From: Neorhodopirellula pilleata | GTDB lineage: Bacteria; Planctomycetota; Planctomycetia; Pirellulales; Pirellulaceae | Assembly (NCBI RefSeq): GCF_007859915.1 | Contig: NZ_SJPM01000004.1 | Location: 368,881-432,880 of the forward strand | Direction of reading: 5' to 3' | DNA: 64,000 bases | Shown here: piece after piece, positions 45,650 through 53,632 of the stretch | Layout of the letters: every line of letters starts with the position of its first letter | How positions within the stretch are numbered: the first letter of the stretch is position 1 | The notes under the pieces: model-generated | The model's database searches: none | What the model was told of the DNA's origin: nothing | Seen by the model: only the letters and a program-made list of their open reading frames with translations | Translations under genes and position numbers: made by a program

Positions 45650-45844
45650 GACCGCCCTCCCGCCTTGGTTCGCTGGGAAGACGTTGCGCCATGGCTCGAC
45701 TGACCAACAGGCTCATCCGTCCGCGAAGGTCTCGCCGAGTCACCTCGTCGAGCCTCGCCCACATCTGGTTCAGCGGCAAGGACGTCGGTACTTCGGTCAG
45801 CGGCGGTTGATAGTTCTCTCGGCGCGGGGGGGCACGTTGGGCAT
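45642..45844 (-). pseudogene. small recombinase-partner ORF with a C7 frameshift
   Basis: ATG at 45844 has a perfect AAGGAGG 6-7 bases upstream. Five codons in, the coding strand has CCCCCCC; the ATG frame then meets a stop after 15 codons. If the tract had eight (or five) C the frame becomes ENYQPPLTEVPTSLPLNQMW, ARLDEVTRRDLRGRMSLLVS, RAMAQRLPSEPRREGGHE, ending at 45642, overlapping the recombinase start by a few bases. That product looks like a real short partner protein. A different frame (45646-46035) also stays open but reads as low-complexity. Confidence 0.5.
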
Positions 45845-45949
45845 GAGGGACCTCCTTGCAAATTGCCTATTTTGAAACGATCGCTTTGAGCGTGGCGGTT
45901 GCGGCAGAACGCGACCAATTGCATCAAAGCAGCCACAGACACTGTAATT

Positions 45950-47077
45950 TCAAGCGGCGAGTCGATACAAGCTCGTTCTTGATACGCATTCCGCTTGGGT
46001 GATCTCAATCTGCCAGCGGATGCAGTAACAAGCAACGACCCGTTGGACTTCCTCGATCGTGGAGATCGGAAGCGTCGTCAGCAGTAGCCACTGGATCGGT
46101 TCTTGTCCTTCAGGCGGATTGGGTTCCTCGACCAAGATCACGTTCAGCTTCAGCGACGGCAGTGTGCGATCGGGACGCGATGGGGGAGCCAGTGTGACGC
46201 TCAGGGCCCGAACCTCAACCTTGGCAGTTCGGGCGTCACGCGGTGATGTCCGTGGCGATTTTCGTTGGGCGTTAGGCTTGGCCTTGCGACTGCTGACATC
46301 AACGACGCATCGGTAGAGGCACTCGCTCTTTCGAACGGCGTCGAAGAGTTTGGCGTCGTCAATCTTGCTGTCCCCGTCAAGCAACTTGCGGTCGCGGCAA
46401 GCACGGATTACCAAATGTAAGTCGTTGCCCGACGGGGTGCCAAGCGGCTCGGCGAACAACTCGTAGATGTCCGATTCACTGTCGCTGACGCAAACGCAAG
46501 TGGTCTGGGGACACGCCTGGGCCACTTCGCGACCGGCACGAATCCCTTCGATCCAACGCATGCTTTCTTTGTCTTCGATCGGCGTGCTTAACTTGGCTCG
46601 TTGCTTGTCCGCTTCACTGCGACCGACATGAATCTTCTCGCGGACCCAGTGCTTGTTCCATACCGTCCCCAAACACAGGTTTTCAAGATTGAACGCCATC
46701 AACGGATGATAGTAGCTGCCACGACGTTTCTCGCTGGTAAGCGGACCGGCACCTTCGACCTGCTGCGTCGGACGGGTCAACTCCATTTCGGTCGTGTCTT
46801 GAGCCAACACGACCATGTTGCATTGCCTGATTCGCTGCAAAGTGGCTTCGCGGTGCGGAGCGAGGACGTCCGCAGGAGTGACTTTGGCGTTGTCGAAAAA
46901 GCGATAAGCTGCTTCCATCTCGGCCCGGCCATCGGTTGCAGCTGGAATCGACCCGGTCGGGCACCCTGCCAGAGCGCTGGCTATTTTCAATAGCCTGCGA
47001 TTGAGTCGCAAGTCTCCCAGGTCCACGCCCGCAAACTCATCGGCAATCTCCAGCCCAGTCTTGATACCCTCTGACAT
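45950..47077 (-). CDS. IS4-family (Tn5-like) transposase, C-terminally truncated
   Basis: About 375 residues from ATG 47077 (MSEGIKTGLEIADEF). N-terminal Tn5-type DNA-binding region: EFAGVDLGDLRLNRRLLKIA and EMEAAYRFFDN. Catalytic core: LAQDTTEMELT (first Asp), CVCVSDSESDIYEL (second Asp) and CYCIRWQIEI (the Glu region). It stops right after WQIEI with an unrelated tail (TQAECVSRTSLYRLAA), so the last ~100 residues are missing. The 3' side runs into the recombinase module. Probably inactive. No terminal repeats identified. Confidence 0.8.
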   Translation of the reverse strand: MSEGIKTGLEIADEFAGVDLGDLRLNRRLLKIASALAGCPTGSIPAATDGRAEMEAAYRFFDNAKVTPADVLAPHREATLQRIRQCNMVVLAQDTTEMELTRPTQQVEGAGPLTSEKRRGSYYHPLMAFNLENLCLGTVWNKHWVREKIHVGRSEADKQRAKLSTPIEDKESMRWIEGIRAGREVAQACPQTTCVCVSDSESDIYELFAEPLGTPSGNDLHLVIRACRDRKLLDGDSKIDDAKLFDAVRKSECLYRCVVDVSSRKAKPNAQRKSPRTSPRDARTAKVEVRALSVTLAPPSRPDRTLPSLKLNVILVEEPNPPEGQEPIQWLLLTTLPISTIEEVQRVVACYCIRWQIEITQAECVSRTSLYRLAA

Positions 47078-47254
47078 TTGACGCCCTTCCATCGAGCATG
47101 TGTGTTTCCGTTCATGGTCCTTTCCCTGGAGCGAAATCCCCGCCAGCAAATTTGGCGTTGCATCATTCGACGCTGACCGACAAAAGAAAAGCCTCCCCCA
47201 AGCGATTCTCCACTAAAACTTCAAGCTGCTCTCACCGACTTGTGTGGTACAGTG

Positions 47255-47392
47255 AGCTTACGCAGCGGGTTACGAAAAAAGTGCAGCTTCAAAATGCGTA
47301 AGCGAGGGATGAGTTAGTATCAATTATCCCTCGCTTACGCAGCGGGTTACGAAAAAAGTGCAGCTTCAAAACTTGTGCGTCGGGCTTGTGTG
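47255..47392. repeat. dispersed nested-hairpin repeat, family 1 (copy C, inner type)
   Basis: Contains two direct copies of CTTACGCAGCGGGTTACGAA followed by AAAAAGTGCAGCTTCAAAA, and an inverted pair TGCGTAAGCGAGGGAT / ATCCCTCGCTTACGCA (about 47297 and 47323). Same inner sequences as copy B at 19.3-19.45 kb. The rest of the 47078-47424 gap shows no gene. Confidence 0.75.
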
Positions 47393-47424
47393 TTTGCGGC
47401 GTAGCCGCGTTAAGACAACAGCCT

Positions 47425-47883
47425 CTAGATGTAAAACATCGGTTCTTCGCTTTCGCGAACGCTCCGAATGACATCTCCCAATCTTACACGAGCGAGTTGT
47501 TGGCGTGACTGTTCGTCGGCGTCTCGCCAATGTTTTTTGAGTGCGCGTTGCGCCGACGGTTCATCATCGCGGGCCGGTTCGATCGAGTCGGGGCAACCGA
47601 TGGCTTCGGCAATATCCAATAGCGTAATCGAATCGGGCGCAACGACGAGCAGGTAACCACCCTGGCTCCCCCGGACCGCTTGGATCCATCCGGTCGCCTT
47701 CAACGTGCGGAGGATCTGAACGAGATAGGGGCCGGGGATTTCGTTTCGCCGAATGATTTCACTCGACCGAACGGGGACCACTTCGTGATGGCCGGACGAG
47801 TCGCCGCTGTTGGAAACGCCTCCATGGATCGCTAAATCCATCATGGCCAAACAGGCGTAGTGAACGGCGGCGTTGATCACCAT
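47425..47883 (-). CDS. Rrf2-family transcriptional regulator
   Basis: 152 residues. Winged-helix core: VHYACLAMMDLAIHGG, RSSEIIRRNEIPGPYLVQIL, LKATGWIQAVRGSQGGYLLV, ITLLDIAEAIG. The Cys triad used for a [2Fe-2S] cluster in IscR/NsrR is not present (only one Cys in that region), so it may sense something else or be cluster-free. It starts 3 bases after the ftr stop, so it is in the same operon and may regulate it. Confidence 0.9.
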   Translation of the reverse strand: MVINAAVHYACLAMMDLAIHGGVSNSGDSSGHHEVVPVRSSEIIRRNEIPGPYLVQILRTLKATGWIQAVRGSQGGYLLVVAPDSITLLDIAEAIGCPDSIEPARDDEPSAQRALKKHWRDADEQSRQQLARVRLGDVIRSVRESEEPMFYI

Positions 47884-47886
47884 CGG

Positions 47887-48798
47887 CTAGATCAGTTCAT
47901 GCAAATGGATGAATGATTTGCCCAAGCGTCCGCCATAGTTGCCGGCACTGATTCGCATCAAACCGGGAACTTCGGCGGCGGCTTCGATGGCTGCGCGAGT
48001 GGCGGTTTTCAAACATTCCAAGTCCGATCCGTTCAAAATGATCTCCATGATGCACCGCACACCTTCGGGAACTTTGGACTTTTCGCCGAGTTTGTCTTTG
48101 AGTGTCGGACAGAATTCCGCATACGTCGATGCGATCGTGAAATCGTAGCTGCTGCCGGCCTTGGATCCGCTTGCCGCAACGCCACCGGGAAAGGTCGTGA
48201 TGCAACCGGGGATCGACTCACTCGCGATCGCCGCCCGTTCGGCGGCATCGATCGCGGTGTCCTCGTCACCGGCAAAAAACCACAGATTGCCGCCCATGAT
48301 CCCATCAGCAAAACCAAAACGACGCGACAGAAAGAACTCGCCGCCAAGGATTGGGATCACCCAACCTTTTTCTCCGAATCGTTCGTCGCGGTATTGGTGG
48401 CGGTCGCCAAAGAACGCCACCTTTCGACCGAGTTTGTAATAGTCTTCGGTATCGAGTCGATTGAAGCAACGCGCCGTCGGGCACGTCAAAACGTTTTGAC
48501 TGATCCGGGCCAACATCACCCTCTCAAGATGCTCGCGGCGGTCTTTGCGGAAGCGAGGCACATGGAACTGCACGACCGCGCCGACGCGACCGTCAGGGGT
48601 CTCGGTCGGTTCAAGAATATGGGACACACCCGCTTCGCAGTCACACATGATGGTGCTGGAGGCATGGCCCGTCGCTGCCGAAGTCGCGTGGTCGAGCCAT
48701 TTACGATCGCGGGCGGTGATCAAGACTTCGCCGTAGATACTGCGAAAGCCTTCCGCGTAGGTGTCTTCGACGAGTTCGCTTCGTTTCAGGGGATTCAT
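47887..48798 (-). CDS. ftr: formylmethanofuran--tetrahydromethanopterin formyltransferase
   Basis: 303 residues, full length for Ftr/FhcD. LVEDTYAEGFRSIYGEVLIT, SSTIMCDCEAGV, ETPDGRVGAVVQFHV, TCPTARCFNRLD, ISAGNYGGRLGKSFIHLHEL fit the family, which moves the formyl group between methanofuran and tetrahydromethanopterin in the cytoplasm. Known from methanogens, methylotrophs and planctomycetes. The 4-base overlap with the folate cyclo-ligase upstream suggests co-translation of the two C1 pathways. Mtd/Mch/Fwd genes are not in this window. Confidence 0.93.
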   Translation of the reverse strand: MNPLKRSELVEDTYAEGFRSIYGEVLITARDRKWLDHATSAATGHASSTIMCDCEAGVSHILEPTETPDGRVGAVVQFHVPRFRKDRREHLERVMLARISQNVLTCPTARCFNRLDTEDYYKLGRKVAFFGDRHQYRDERFGEKGWVIPILGGEFFLSRRFGFADGIMGGNLWFFAGDEDTAIDAAERAAIASESIPGCITTFPGGVAASGSKAGSSYDFTIASTYAEFCPTLKDKLGEKSKVPEGVRCIMEIILNGSDLECLKTATRAAIEAAAEVPGLMRISAGNYGGRLGKSFIHLHELI

Positions 48799-49439
48799 TC
48801 CGGCGAACGCCCTTTACCTTGGTAGACGTTCGACTGCGTGACGACCATGTCCATGTAGATGTCATGGGACTGCATCGGAATCTCGTCGAACATTTGACAA
48901 TCGAACGCTAACGCGATCAGGGGAGTCTCCAAACGAGCGTTCTCGAGTAACTTGTCGTAGTAGCCTTTGCCGTGGCCGGTGCGGCCACCGACGGCGTCGA
49001 AGCCAACCCCGGGCACCAGGATCAGATCGAGTTCCTCGACGGGGACTCGTTTGGCGGCGACTTCCCGAAGTTCTTCCTTCGGTTCCAAGATGCCATACAT
49101 GCCTTCGGCGAGTTCGTCCATCGACTCTAAGTGAAACAACTCCAGTTCGCCGTCGACGCAAAACGGGATAACGATTTTTTTTCCACTGGCAACGGCGTCG
49201 GGCAGGGCGTGCCGAGTCCGCGCCTCGTCCCGCACGTCGACGTACCACATCACGCAGTTCGCATTTTGGTAGGCGGGCAAGGCGATGACCGCATCGGTGA
49301 TCTGCCGGCTGACCGATTCCTTGTCCGGCTGAGCTTTCCGGGCCGCGTGGGCGGCTTTGCGAATTTCTTGTTTGCGTTGGCTGCGCGGGTCGGATGGGTC
49401 CTGTGAGTCCACGGCTGGATTGGCGTTCGGTGCGGTCAT
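48795..49439 (-). CDS. 5-formyltetrahydrofolate cyclo-ligase
   Basis: 214 residues. Seen: KQEIRKAAHAARKAQ, IVIPFCVDGELELFHLE, YGILEPKE, DLILVPGVGFDAVGGRTGHGKGYYDK (the nucleotide/phosphate-binding loop) and ALAFDCQMFDEIPMQSHDIYMD. It makes 5,10-methenyl-THF from 5-formyl-THF with ATP. It is the first gene of a three-gene run with ftr and an Rrf2 regulator. The Pro/Asp-rich first ~20 residues may be a later extension. Confidence 0.93.
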   Translation of the reverse strand: MTAPNANPAVDSQDPSDPRSQRKQEIRKAAHAARKAQPDKESVSRQITDAVIALPAYQNANCVMWYVDVRDEARTRHALPDAVASGKKIVIPFCVDGELELFHLESMDELAEGMYGILEPKEELREVAAKRVPVEELDLILVPGVGFDAVGGRTGHGKGYYDKLLENARLETPLIALAFDCQMFDEIPMQSHDIYMDMVVTQSNVYQGKGRSPE

Positions 49440-49589
49440 CGGGCTAATTCGTAAGGGTTTCGGCGGGAGATTCCCGGCAAGAATTCCCGGCGGTCGTTCG
49501 TCGCGAAACGATCCGCCAGGGCGAAGGCCCTATGTTAGTGCATCGGGGCAGTCGTGTTGACTCCCCCTGTCACCGCACATCTCGTAAAC

Positions 49590-49655
49590 AGTAGGTGGTG
49601 GTGACTTTTCAGTCGCCGAGTTCCGAAACGGCGACTGAAAGTCGCTGCCACAGTC
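49590..49655. repeat. inverted repeat in intergenic region
   Basis: GTGACTTTTCAGTCGCCG and CGGCGACTGAAAGTCGC form a long stem with a short loop around GAGTTCCGAAA. No T-run. It lies in the ~230-base gap between the cyclo-ligase start and the next gene's stop; nothing else is evident there. Confidence 0.6.
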
Positions 49656-49670
49656 TTGATCGCACGGGCA

Positions 49671-51260
49671 CTAAGCTGCTTTGCTTACATTTTCATGTGT
49701 GGAAACCTGCACCGGCATTCGGGCGAGTGCTCGTTTTTGGCGAACGAGCGCCAGTGCGGCTTCGCCAACCCATTCCTCGACGCGTTGCAAATCCGGCGGT
49801 TCGGCGCCGCGAAGGTATCGCAATCCCGAGTGGGATGACGCGTATCGCTGAACCGCCGTCAGGATCGTTTCGGCATCGGATTTTGCGATTTTGTCCGCCG
49901 TCGCGAACCCCGCTCCGACGAGCAATTGTGTCTCTCTCGCGAGCATCTCGGGCAGTTGACACATCAAGATGGCTTGGCACCGCCACACTCGCAACGTCTC
50001 GACCGTGATCCAACGCGTGGCCAGCTTTTCCGCCATCGCCTCGGGGGTAGCCGACAGAAAGTCGCCCACCGTGTGGACGCCGATCTCGGCAAATCGGGCG
50101 GCCGTCTTCTTGCCGATCGAAGGGGCATCCACCAATTCGTCTTGGACGTGCAAGCGAACCTGTGGCTCTCGCTTGGAATCAAACGATACGATTCCATGGA
50201 GCGGCACGCTCGCTTCTTGGGCAACGATCGCTTCGTGAGAAACGGTATCCTCTTGAGGAATAGATTCTTCCAGGATTCGAACGGTTGCTTGCTGTTTTCT
50301 TGCCAACAGCGCCTTCGTGAACTCTTTCTCGCGACGATGAACCTTGCGGACTTTTTCGAGCACCCGAACTTCACTGGGAAGGTACTTCGAAACGCTGCCG
50401 GTCTGTTCGAACTCGTCGATCAAGTTACGTACTTTTTTCTGTTCGACTTTGTGTTCGATCCGCCGCAACCAAACTTGAGTGGGAACACGGATGCCCGCGA
50501 GAACGCATGCCAAGCTTGTGCCCTGATGAGGCAACGGACAATTACGAGCAAGTTCGGCCTCCAACGCGGCTCGTTCAATGACTCGAGCCCATCCGGTCAC
50601 GCACAAGCCGATCAGCTGCGACAAGCACCCTCGAGAAACTCGATCCAGACCCGCAGGTGGATCGACGCGACCGGCTTGCAGGTCGTAATGTTCGATTAAA
50701 GTTTCATAATGTTGATGGGCGACTCGTGCGGATTGCAGGATTGCGTCACCGAGCCATCCGGGGCCGTCGGACAACTGAAACACGATCCGAGTCGGGTCCG
50801 TTTTCCATTGCATGAACAGCGAAGCGTAAGATTTGGTGATGCTCCATTCGATCGGGCGATGCAGCACTTTTTCTTCGATCTTTTGTCCGGTGTGCAACGG
50901 CTGAATCGGATCGGTGAAATAGTGGCTGAGCACGCCGGCCGCGTGCGCGGCATCGGACCACCGTTCTTGACGCAGATACTTTTGCAAACGGTCGTACCAT
51001 TGGTGAGCGACCCGAGGCGCGCCGCCCCAGTAACCGTCGTCAACATGAATGACGTGGTTGTGAAAATCACGAAAGCGTTTGTCGGGATCCTTTGCCCCGG
51101 CAAGATAGCGTTGATGGTGACGCATTAAGTGAGACGCCAGTCGATGGCCGGCATCGGTGCTCACCAGCGGCAGCGCGTCGATCGCAAAGTGATGATGCGT
51201 GCTGCGGCAATGCGCCGCCCGCAGGATCGTTAACAGGCATCGATCGGGTAGATTGTTCAA
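49671..51260 (-). CDS. zinc-dependent phospholipase C-like protein with DUF4332 helix-hairpin-helix tail
   Basis: 529 residues. N-terminal ~200: zinc PLC-like pattern with HHHFAIDALPLV, DFHNHVIHVDDGYWGG and AGVLSHYFTDPIQPLHTGQ, giving several His/Asp metal ligands. No clear signal peptide, unlike secreted PLC. Residues ~290-345 form a charged coiled coil. Residues ~390-510: DAPSIGKKTAARFAEIGVHT, a helix-hairpin-helix as in DUF4332. Metal-phosphoesterase chemistry is likely; the joining to HhH suggests nucleic-acid contact. Substrate unknown. Confidence 0.8.
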   Translation of the reverse strand: MNNLPDRCLLTILRAAHCRSTHHHFAIDALPLVSTDAGHRLASHLMRHHQRYLAGAKDPDKRFRDFHNHVIHVDDGYWGGAPRVAHQWYDRLQKYLRQERWSDAAHAAGVLSHYFTDPIQPLHTGQKIEEKVLHRPIEWSITKSYASLFMQWKTDPTRIVFQLSDGPGWLGDAILQSARVAHQHYETLIEHYDLQAGRVDPPAGLDRVSRGCLSQLIGLCVTGWARVIERAALEAELARNCPLPHQGTSLACVLAGIRVPTQVWLRRIEHKVEQKKVRNLIDEFEQTGSVSKYLPSEVRVLEKVRKVHRREKEFTKALLARKQQATVRILEESIPQEDTVSHEAIVAQEASVPLHGIVSFDSKREPQVRLHVQDELVDAPSIGKKTAARFAEIGVHTVGDFLSATPEAMAEKLATRWITVETLRVWRCQAILMCQLPEMLARETQLLVGAGFATADKIAKSDAETILTAVQRYASSHSGLRYLRGAEPPDLQRVEEWVGEAALALVRQKRALARMPVQVSTHENVSKAA

Positions 51261-51348
51261 CGCAACATCCTTTTGGTGATCGCAGGTATCCTTCGCGGTA
51301 CGTTAGCCCGGATTATTCATAACCCGATGCGTAACGGCGGGTCGATTT

Positions 51349-51415
51349 AATTAGCCGTACCGCGTTAGCGGCGGTTAACCGGACGCCAACCGGGGCTAAC
51401 GCCCATCGGCTAATT
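51349..51415. repeat. dispersed palindromic repeat, family 2 (copy 2)
   Basis: TTAGCCGTACCGCGTTAGCG then GGGGCTAACGCCCATCGGCT: nearly the exact reverse complement of 17084-17148. Confidence 0.85.
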
Positions 51416-51439
51416 GCTGTATTTCAGTATCCGAGTAAT

Positions 51440-51528
51440 TCACCACGCCGGTAAACGAGGGATACCTACAGAGGAATGAATGGCGTTCGATCCCTCGCTG
51501 ACGCGTCGGGTTACGATTTCCGCTAGGC
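51440..51528. repeat. dispersed nested-hairpin repeat, family 1 (copy D, degraded)
   Basis: Carries AAACGAGGGATACCTACA and GATCCCTCGCTGACGCGTCG then GGGTTACGATTTCCGCTAGG, the family 1 right half, beside the family 2 copy. Together they fill the 51261-51522 gap. Confidence 0.7.
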
Positions 51529-51906
51529 GGCACGCCGGGCCGCCACGCGATCGAACGAATCGATGCCATAAGCGAACGCCTGTCGCGCCAAACGTTGACG
51601 CAACGATCGGCCGATCAACCCACCTTCCAACGTATCGTAGTGCAACACCCGCTGAGTGAACGTTTCGCGGCTGAGTGGACGAAAGACACAGTGTCCCGCT
51701 GGTGGGGATGCCGTCCCGTACATCGCAAGCATTCGGAATGCATGGTCACTTCGGGCGATCGCCATATAAAGTTCATAGAGACGATCAACGGATAAATCCG
51801 AGACATCCATGAAAGGTCCAGTAGCCACGTGAAAGCATCCTTGCAACAAAAAGGGACGGAGGAGAGCGATCGCCGGAGTATCCCAGAGCCGCGCATACGG
51901 CAGCAA
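51523..51906 (-). CDS. hypothetical protein
   Basis: 127 residues. Helical and rich in Arg/Leu: MDVSDLSVDRLYELYMAIAR, FRMLAMYGTASPPAG, IGRSLRQRLARQAFAYGIDS. No signal peptide or known motif recognised. Divergent from the amino-acid-kinase-fold gene with 53 bases between starts, so a shared promoter region is possible. Conserved look but no function assigned. Confidence 0.5.
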   Translation of the reverse strand: MLPYARLWDTPAIALLRPFLLQGCFHVATGPFMDVSDLSVDRLYELYMAIARSDHAFRMLAMYGTASPPAGHCVFRPLSRETFTQRVLHYDTLEGGLIGRSLRQRLARQAFAYGIDSFDRVAARRAA

Positions 51907-51959
51907 GATCGAAACTCGAATTCGTGGTTTTCCTCCTCAATTCTCTTGGATAAAAAGCA

Positions 51960-52631
51960 ATGACGATCCGAATCATCAAGATCGGCGGCAGTTTGTTGCT
52001 GCGTCCTCACCTATTGGCGGACCTGCAGAATTGGCGACGGCGGTTTGAAGACGAGGGCGACTCCACAATCGCGATCATCGGCGGGGGGCAAATGATCGAG
52101 GCGGTGCGGATGTGGGATCGCTTACGTCCGGGGTTGCCCGCGACGGTTCATTGGCGGTGTGTCGAGATGCTGCGGCATTCTTACGATTGCCTGCGTGAGG
52201 CCATTCAAGACGATCCGTCGTGGGGTCGGTGCCGATCGATCGACACGGCATCGCAGTGGCAGGATTACCTGTCATCCTTGGCTGGCCATCGGCCGCTCGG
52301 CCGAGGAGGATGTCCAGAGTTCGTCCTGCTGAATGTTCCCGCATTTTACACCCCCATATCGAGCCGCAGGCAAACAGTCCGGTTGCCCGAGGATTGGCGG
52401 ACGACCACCGACTCGATCTCGCTTTGGTTAGCCCACCAAGTGTCGAGCGAACGAGGGATCAACGTCCAATGCGTCTTATTGAAATCTTGCCTAATTTCGC
52501 CAGACTGGACCTTGGCGAGCCTCGTCGAGGAAGGGGTGATCGACCCCGCTTGTTCCTTGTTTGAGAGCTTTTCCATTGATTTGCATGTGCAGCGTTTGGC
52601 GGATTCAGCGGGGGCCGACCGGGAGTTTTAA
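51960..52631 (+). CDS. amino acid kinase-fold protein, possible MfnE-type kinase
   Basis: 223 residues. Amino-acid-kinase fold: TIRIIKIGGSLLLRPHLL (K-I-GGS), TIAIIGGGQMIEAVRMWD (G-G-G), DSISLWLAHQVS and CVLLKSCLI. Such kinases include UMP kinase, aspartokinase and the methanofuran-biosynthesis kinase MfnE. With ftr a few kb away, a role in making methanofuran is an attractive guess; sequence alone does not settle it. ATG at 51960. Confidence 0.7.
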   Translation: MTIRIIKIGGSLLLRPHLLADLQNWRRRFEDEGDSTIAIIGGGQMIEAVRMWDRLRPGLPATVHWRCVEMLRHSYDCLREAIQDDPSWGRCRSIDTASQWQDYLSSLAGHRPLGRGGCPEFVLLNVPAFYTPISSRRQTVRLPEDWRTTTDSISLWLAHQVSSERGINVQCVLLKSCLISPDWTLASLVEEGVIDPACSLFESFSIDLHVQRLADSAGADREF

Positions 52632-52754
52632 GCTTGGACCTTGCCGATCGCTAAAATCGTGGTCACACTGAAGAAGTCCAAGTACTGTCCGTTGCCGGTC
52701 GATCGGCTGATGCCGTTAATCCACCCGCTTCCCTCGAGTTCAAGACCACCCGAA

Positions 52755-53129
52755 ATGCCGAAAACGCTTGTCGATTGTGGCAATTGTGGCCCCGATTTCA
52801 ACTCCATCCGCAAGATGGTGACTGCGAATTTTGAAGCCACCGTGCTGCAAACCCACGGTGCCGAAGACACGTTGGAGTTGCTCCGATCACGAAAAGTCGA
52901 CCTGGTCACCGTCAATCGCAAACTCGATCGCGATTATAGCGACGGCCTTGAAATCATTCGTGCGATCAAATCGGACCCGGACGTCAAGGATGTGCCGGTG
53001 ATGTTGGTTACCAATTACGACGAACACCAACAAACCGCCGTCGAAGAGGGAGCTACGTACGGATTCGGAAAACTAGAGATCGGCAACGAAGAGACCGTCG
53101 AAAAACTGAAACCTTATTTGGCAGGCTAG
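52755..53129 (+). CDS. CheY-like receiver domain lacking the phosphorylated Asp
   Basis: 125 residues from ATG 52755 (MPKTLVDCGNCGPDF); the frame is open further up. Receiver fold is clear: SIRKMVTANFEATVLQTHGA, LELLRSRKVDLVTVNRKL, GLEIIRAIKSDPDVKDVPVM, LVTNYDEHQQTAVEEGAT, GFGKLEIGN with the conserved Lys. The Asp at the end of beta-3 is Asn (VTVN) and the acidic pair after beta-1 is missing. So it is probably a pseudo-receiver that signals without phosphorylation, or a protein-interaction domain. 5 bases before panD. Confidence 0.8.
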   Translation: MPKTLVDCGNCGPDFNSIRKMVTANFEATVLQTHGAEDTLELLRSRKVDLVTVNRKLDRDYSDGLEIIRAIKSDPDVKDVPVMLVTNYDEHQQTAVEEGATYGFGKLEIGNEETVEKLKPYLAG

Positions 53130-53133
53130 CCCT

Positions 53134-53616
53134 TTGGATGCCCCCTATCGCAAGTTGCTTGCGGCAAAAATTCACCGCGCCACCGTCACCGCAGCGGACG
53201 TTCATTACGAAGGCAGCATGACCGTGCCGCCCGAGTTGTTGGCCGCCGCCGGCATTTCGGTCTACGAGTCGTTGCATGTTTGGAACGTGACACGTGGTTC
53301 GCGTTTGGAAACTTACGCGATCGAAGGACTGCCTGGATCGCACGACATTTGTGCCAACGGAGCCGCCGCTCATTTGATCCGGCCGGGCGACCACGTGATC
53401 TTAGCGGCGTTTGCGATGGTTCCTGAGAAGGACGTGGCAAGCCATCGCCCACGGCTGATCTTCGTCAACGAGAAGAACGAAATCACGCACACCGGGCCGG
53501 AAATTCCTGGGCCTCAATTGCCCACCGGCCAGCGGGTACTGCCGGGGCAGGAAGCGGCGACCGAGGATTTTCGTGTCGTGTCGGCCAAGCAACACGCCTT
53601 CGCCGAAGAATGCTGA
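53134..53616 (+). CDS. panD: aspartate 1-decarboxylase
   Basis: 160 residues, TTG start. Pyruvoyl enzyme making beta-alanine for coenzyme A. Seen: LLAAKIHRATVTAADVHYEG then S, the Gly-Ser self-cleavage site, and LHVWNVTRGSRLETYAI, GAAAHLIRPGDHVILAAFA. Bacterial PanD is ~125-140 residues; this one has a ~35-residue C-terminal extension (PQLPTGQRVLPGQEAATEDF). It lies between the receiver and maf genes in a co-directional set. Confidence 0.93.
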   Translation: MDAPYRKLLAAKIHRATVTAADVHYEGSMTVPPELLAAAGISVYESLHVWNVTRGSRLETYAIEGLPGSHDICANGAAAHLIRPGDHVILAAFAMVPEKDVASHRPRLIFVNEKNEITHTGPEIPGPQLPTGQRVLPGQEAATEDFRVVSAKQHAFAEEC

Positions 53617-53632
53617 GACGGGATCGAAAACG

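Noticed and set aside
43433..47077. A complete integrative element around the serine recombinase
   Set aside because: No att-site direct repeats, cargo or conjugation genes could be found; only the recombinase, a broken small ORF and a truncated transposase.
47255..47392. Repeated CTTACGCAGCGGGTTACGAA as a CRISPR array
   Set aside because: Only two copies, palindromic, and shared with family 1 hairpins; no cas genes in the window.
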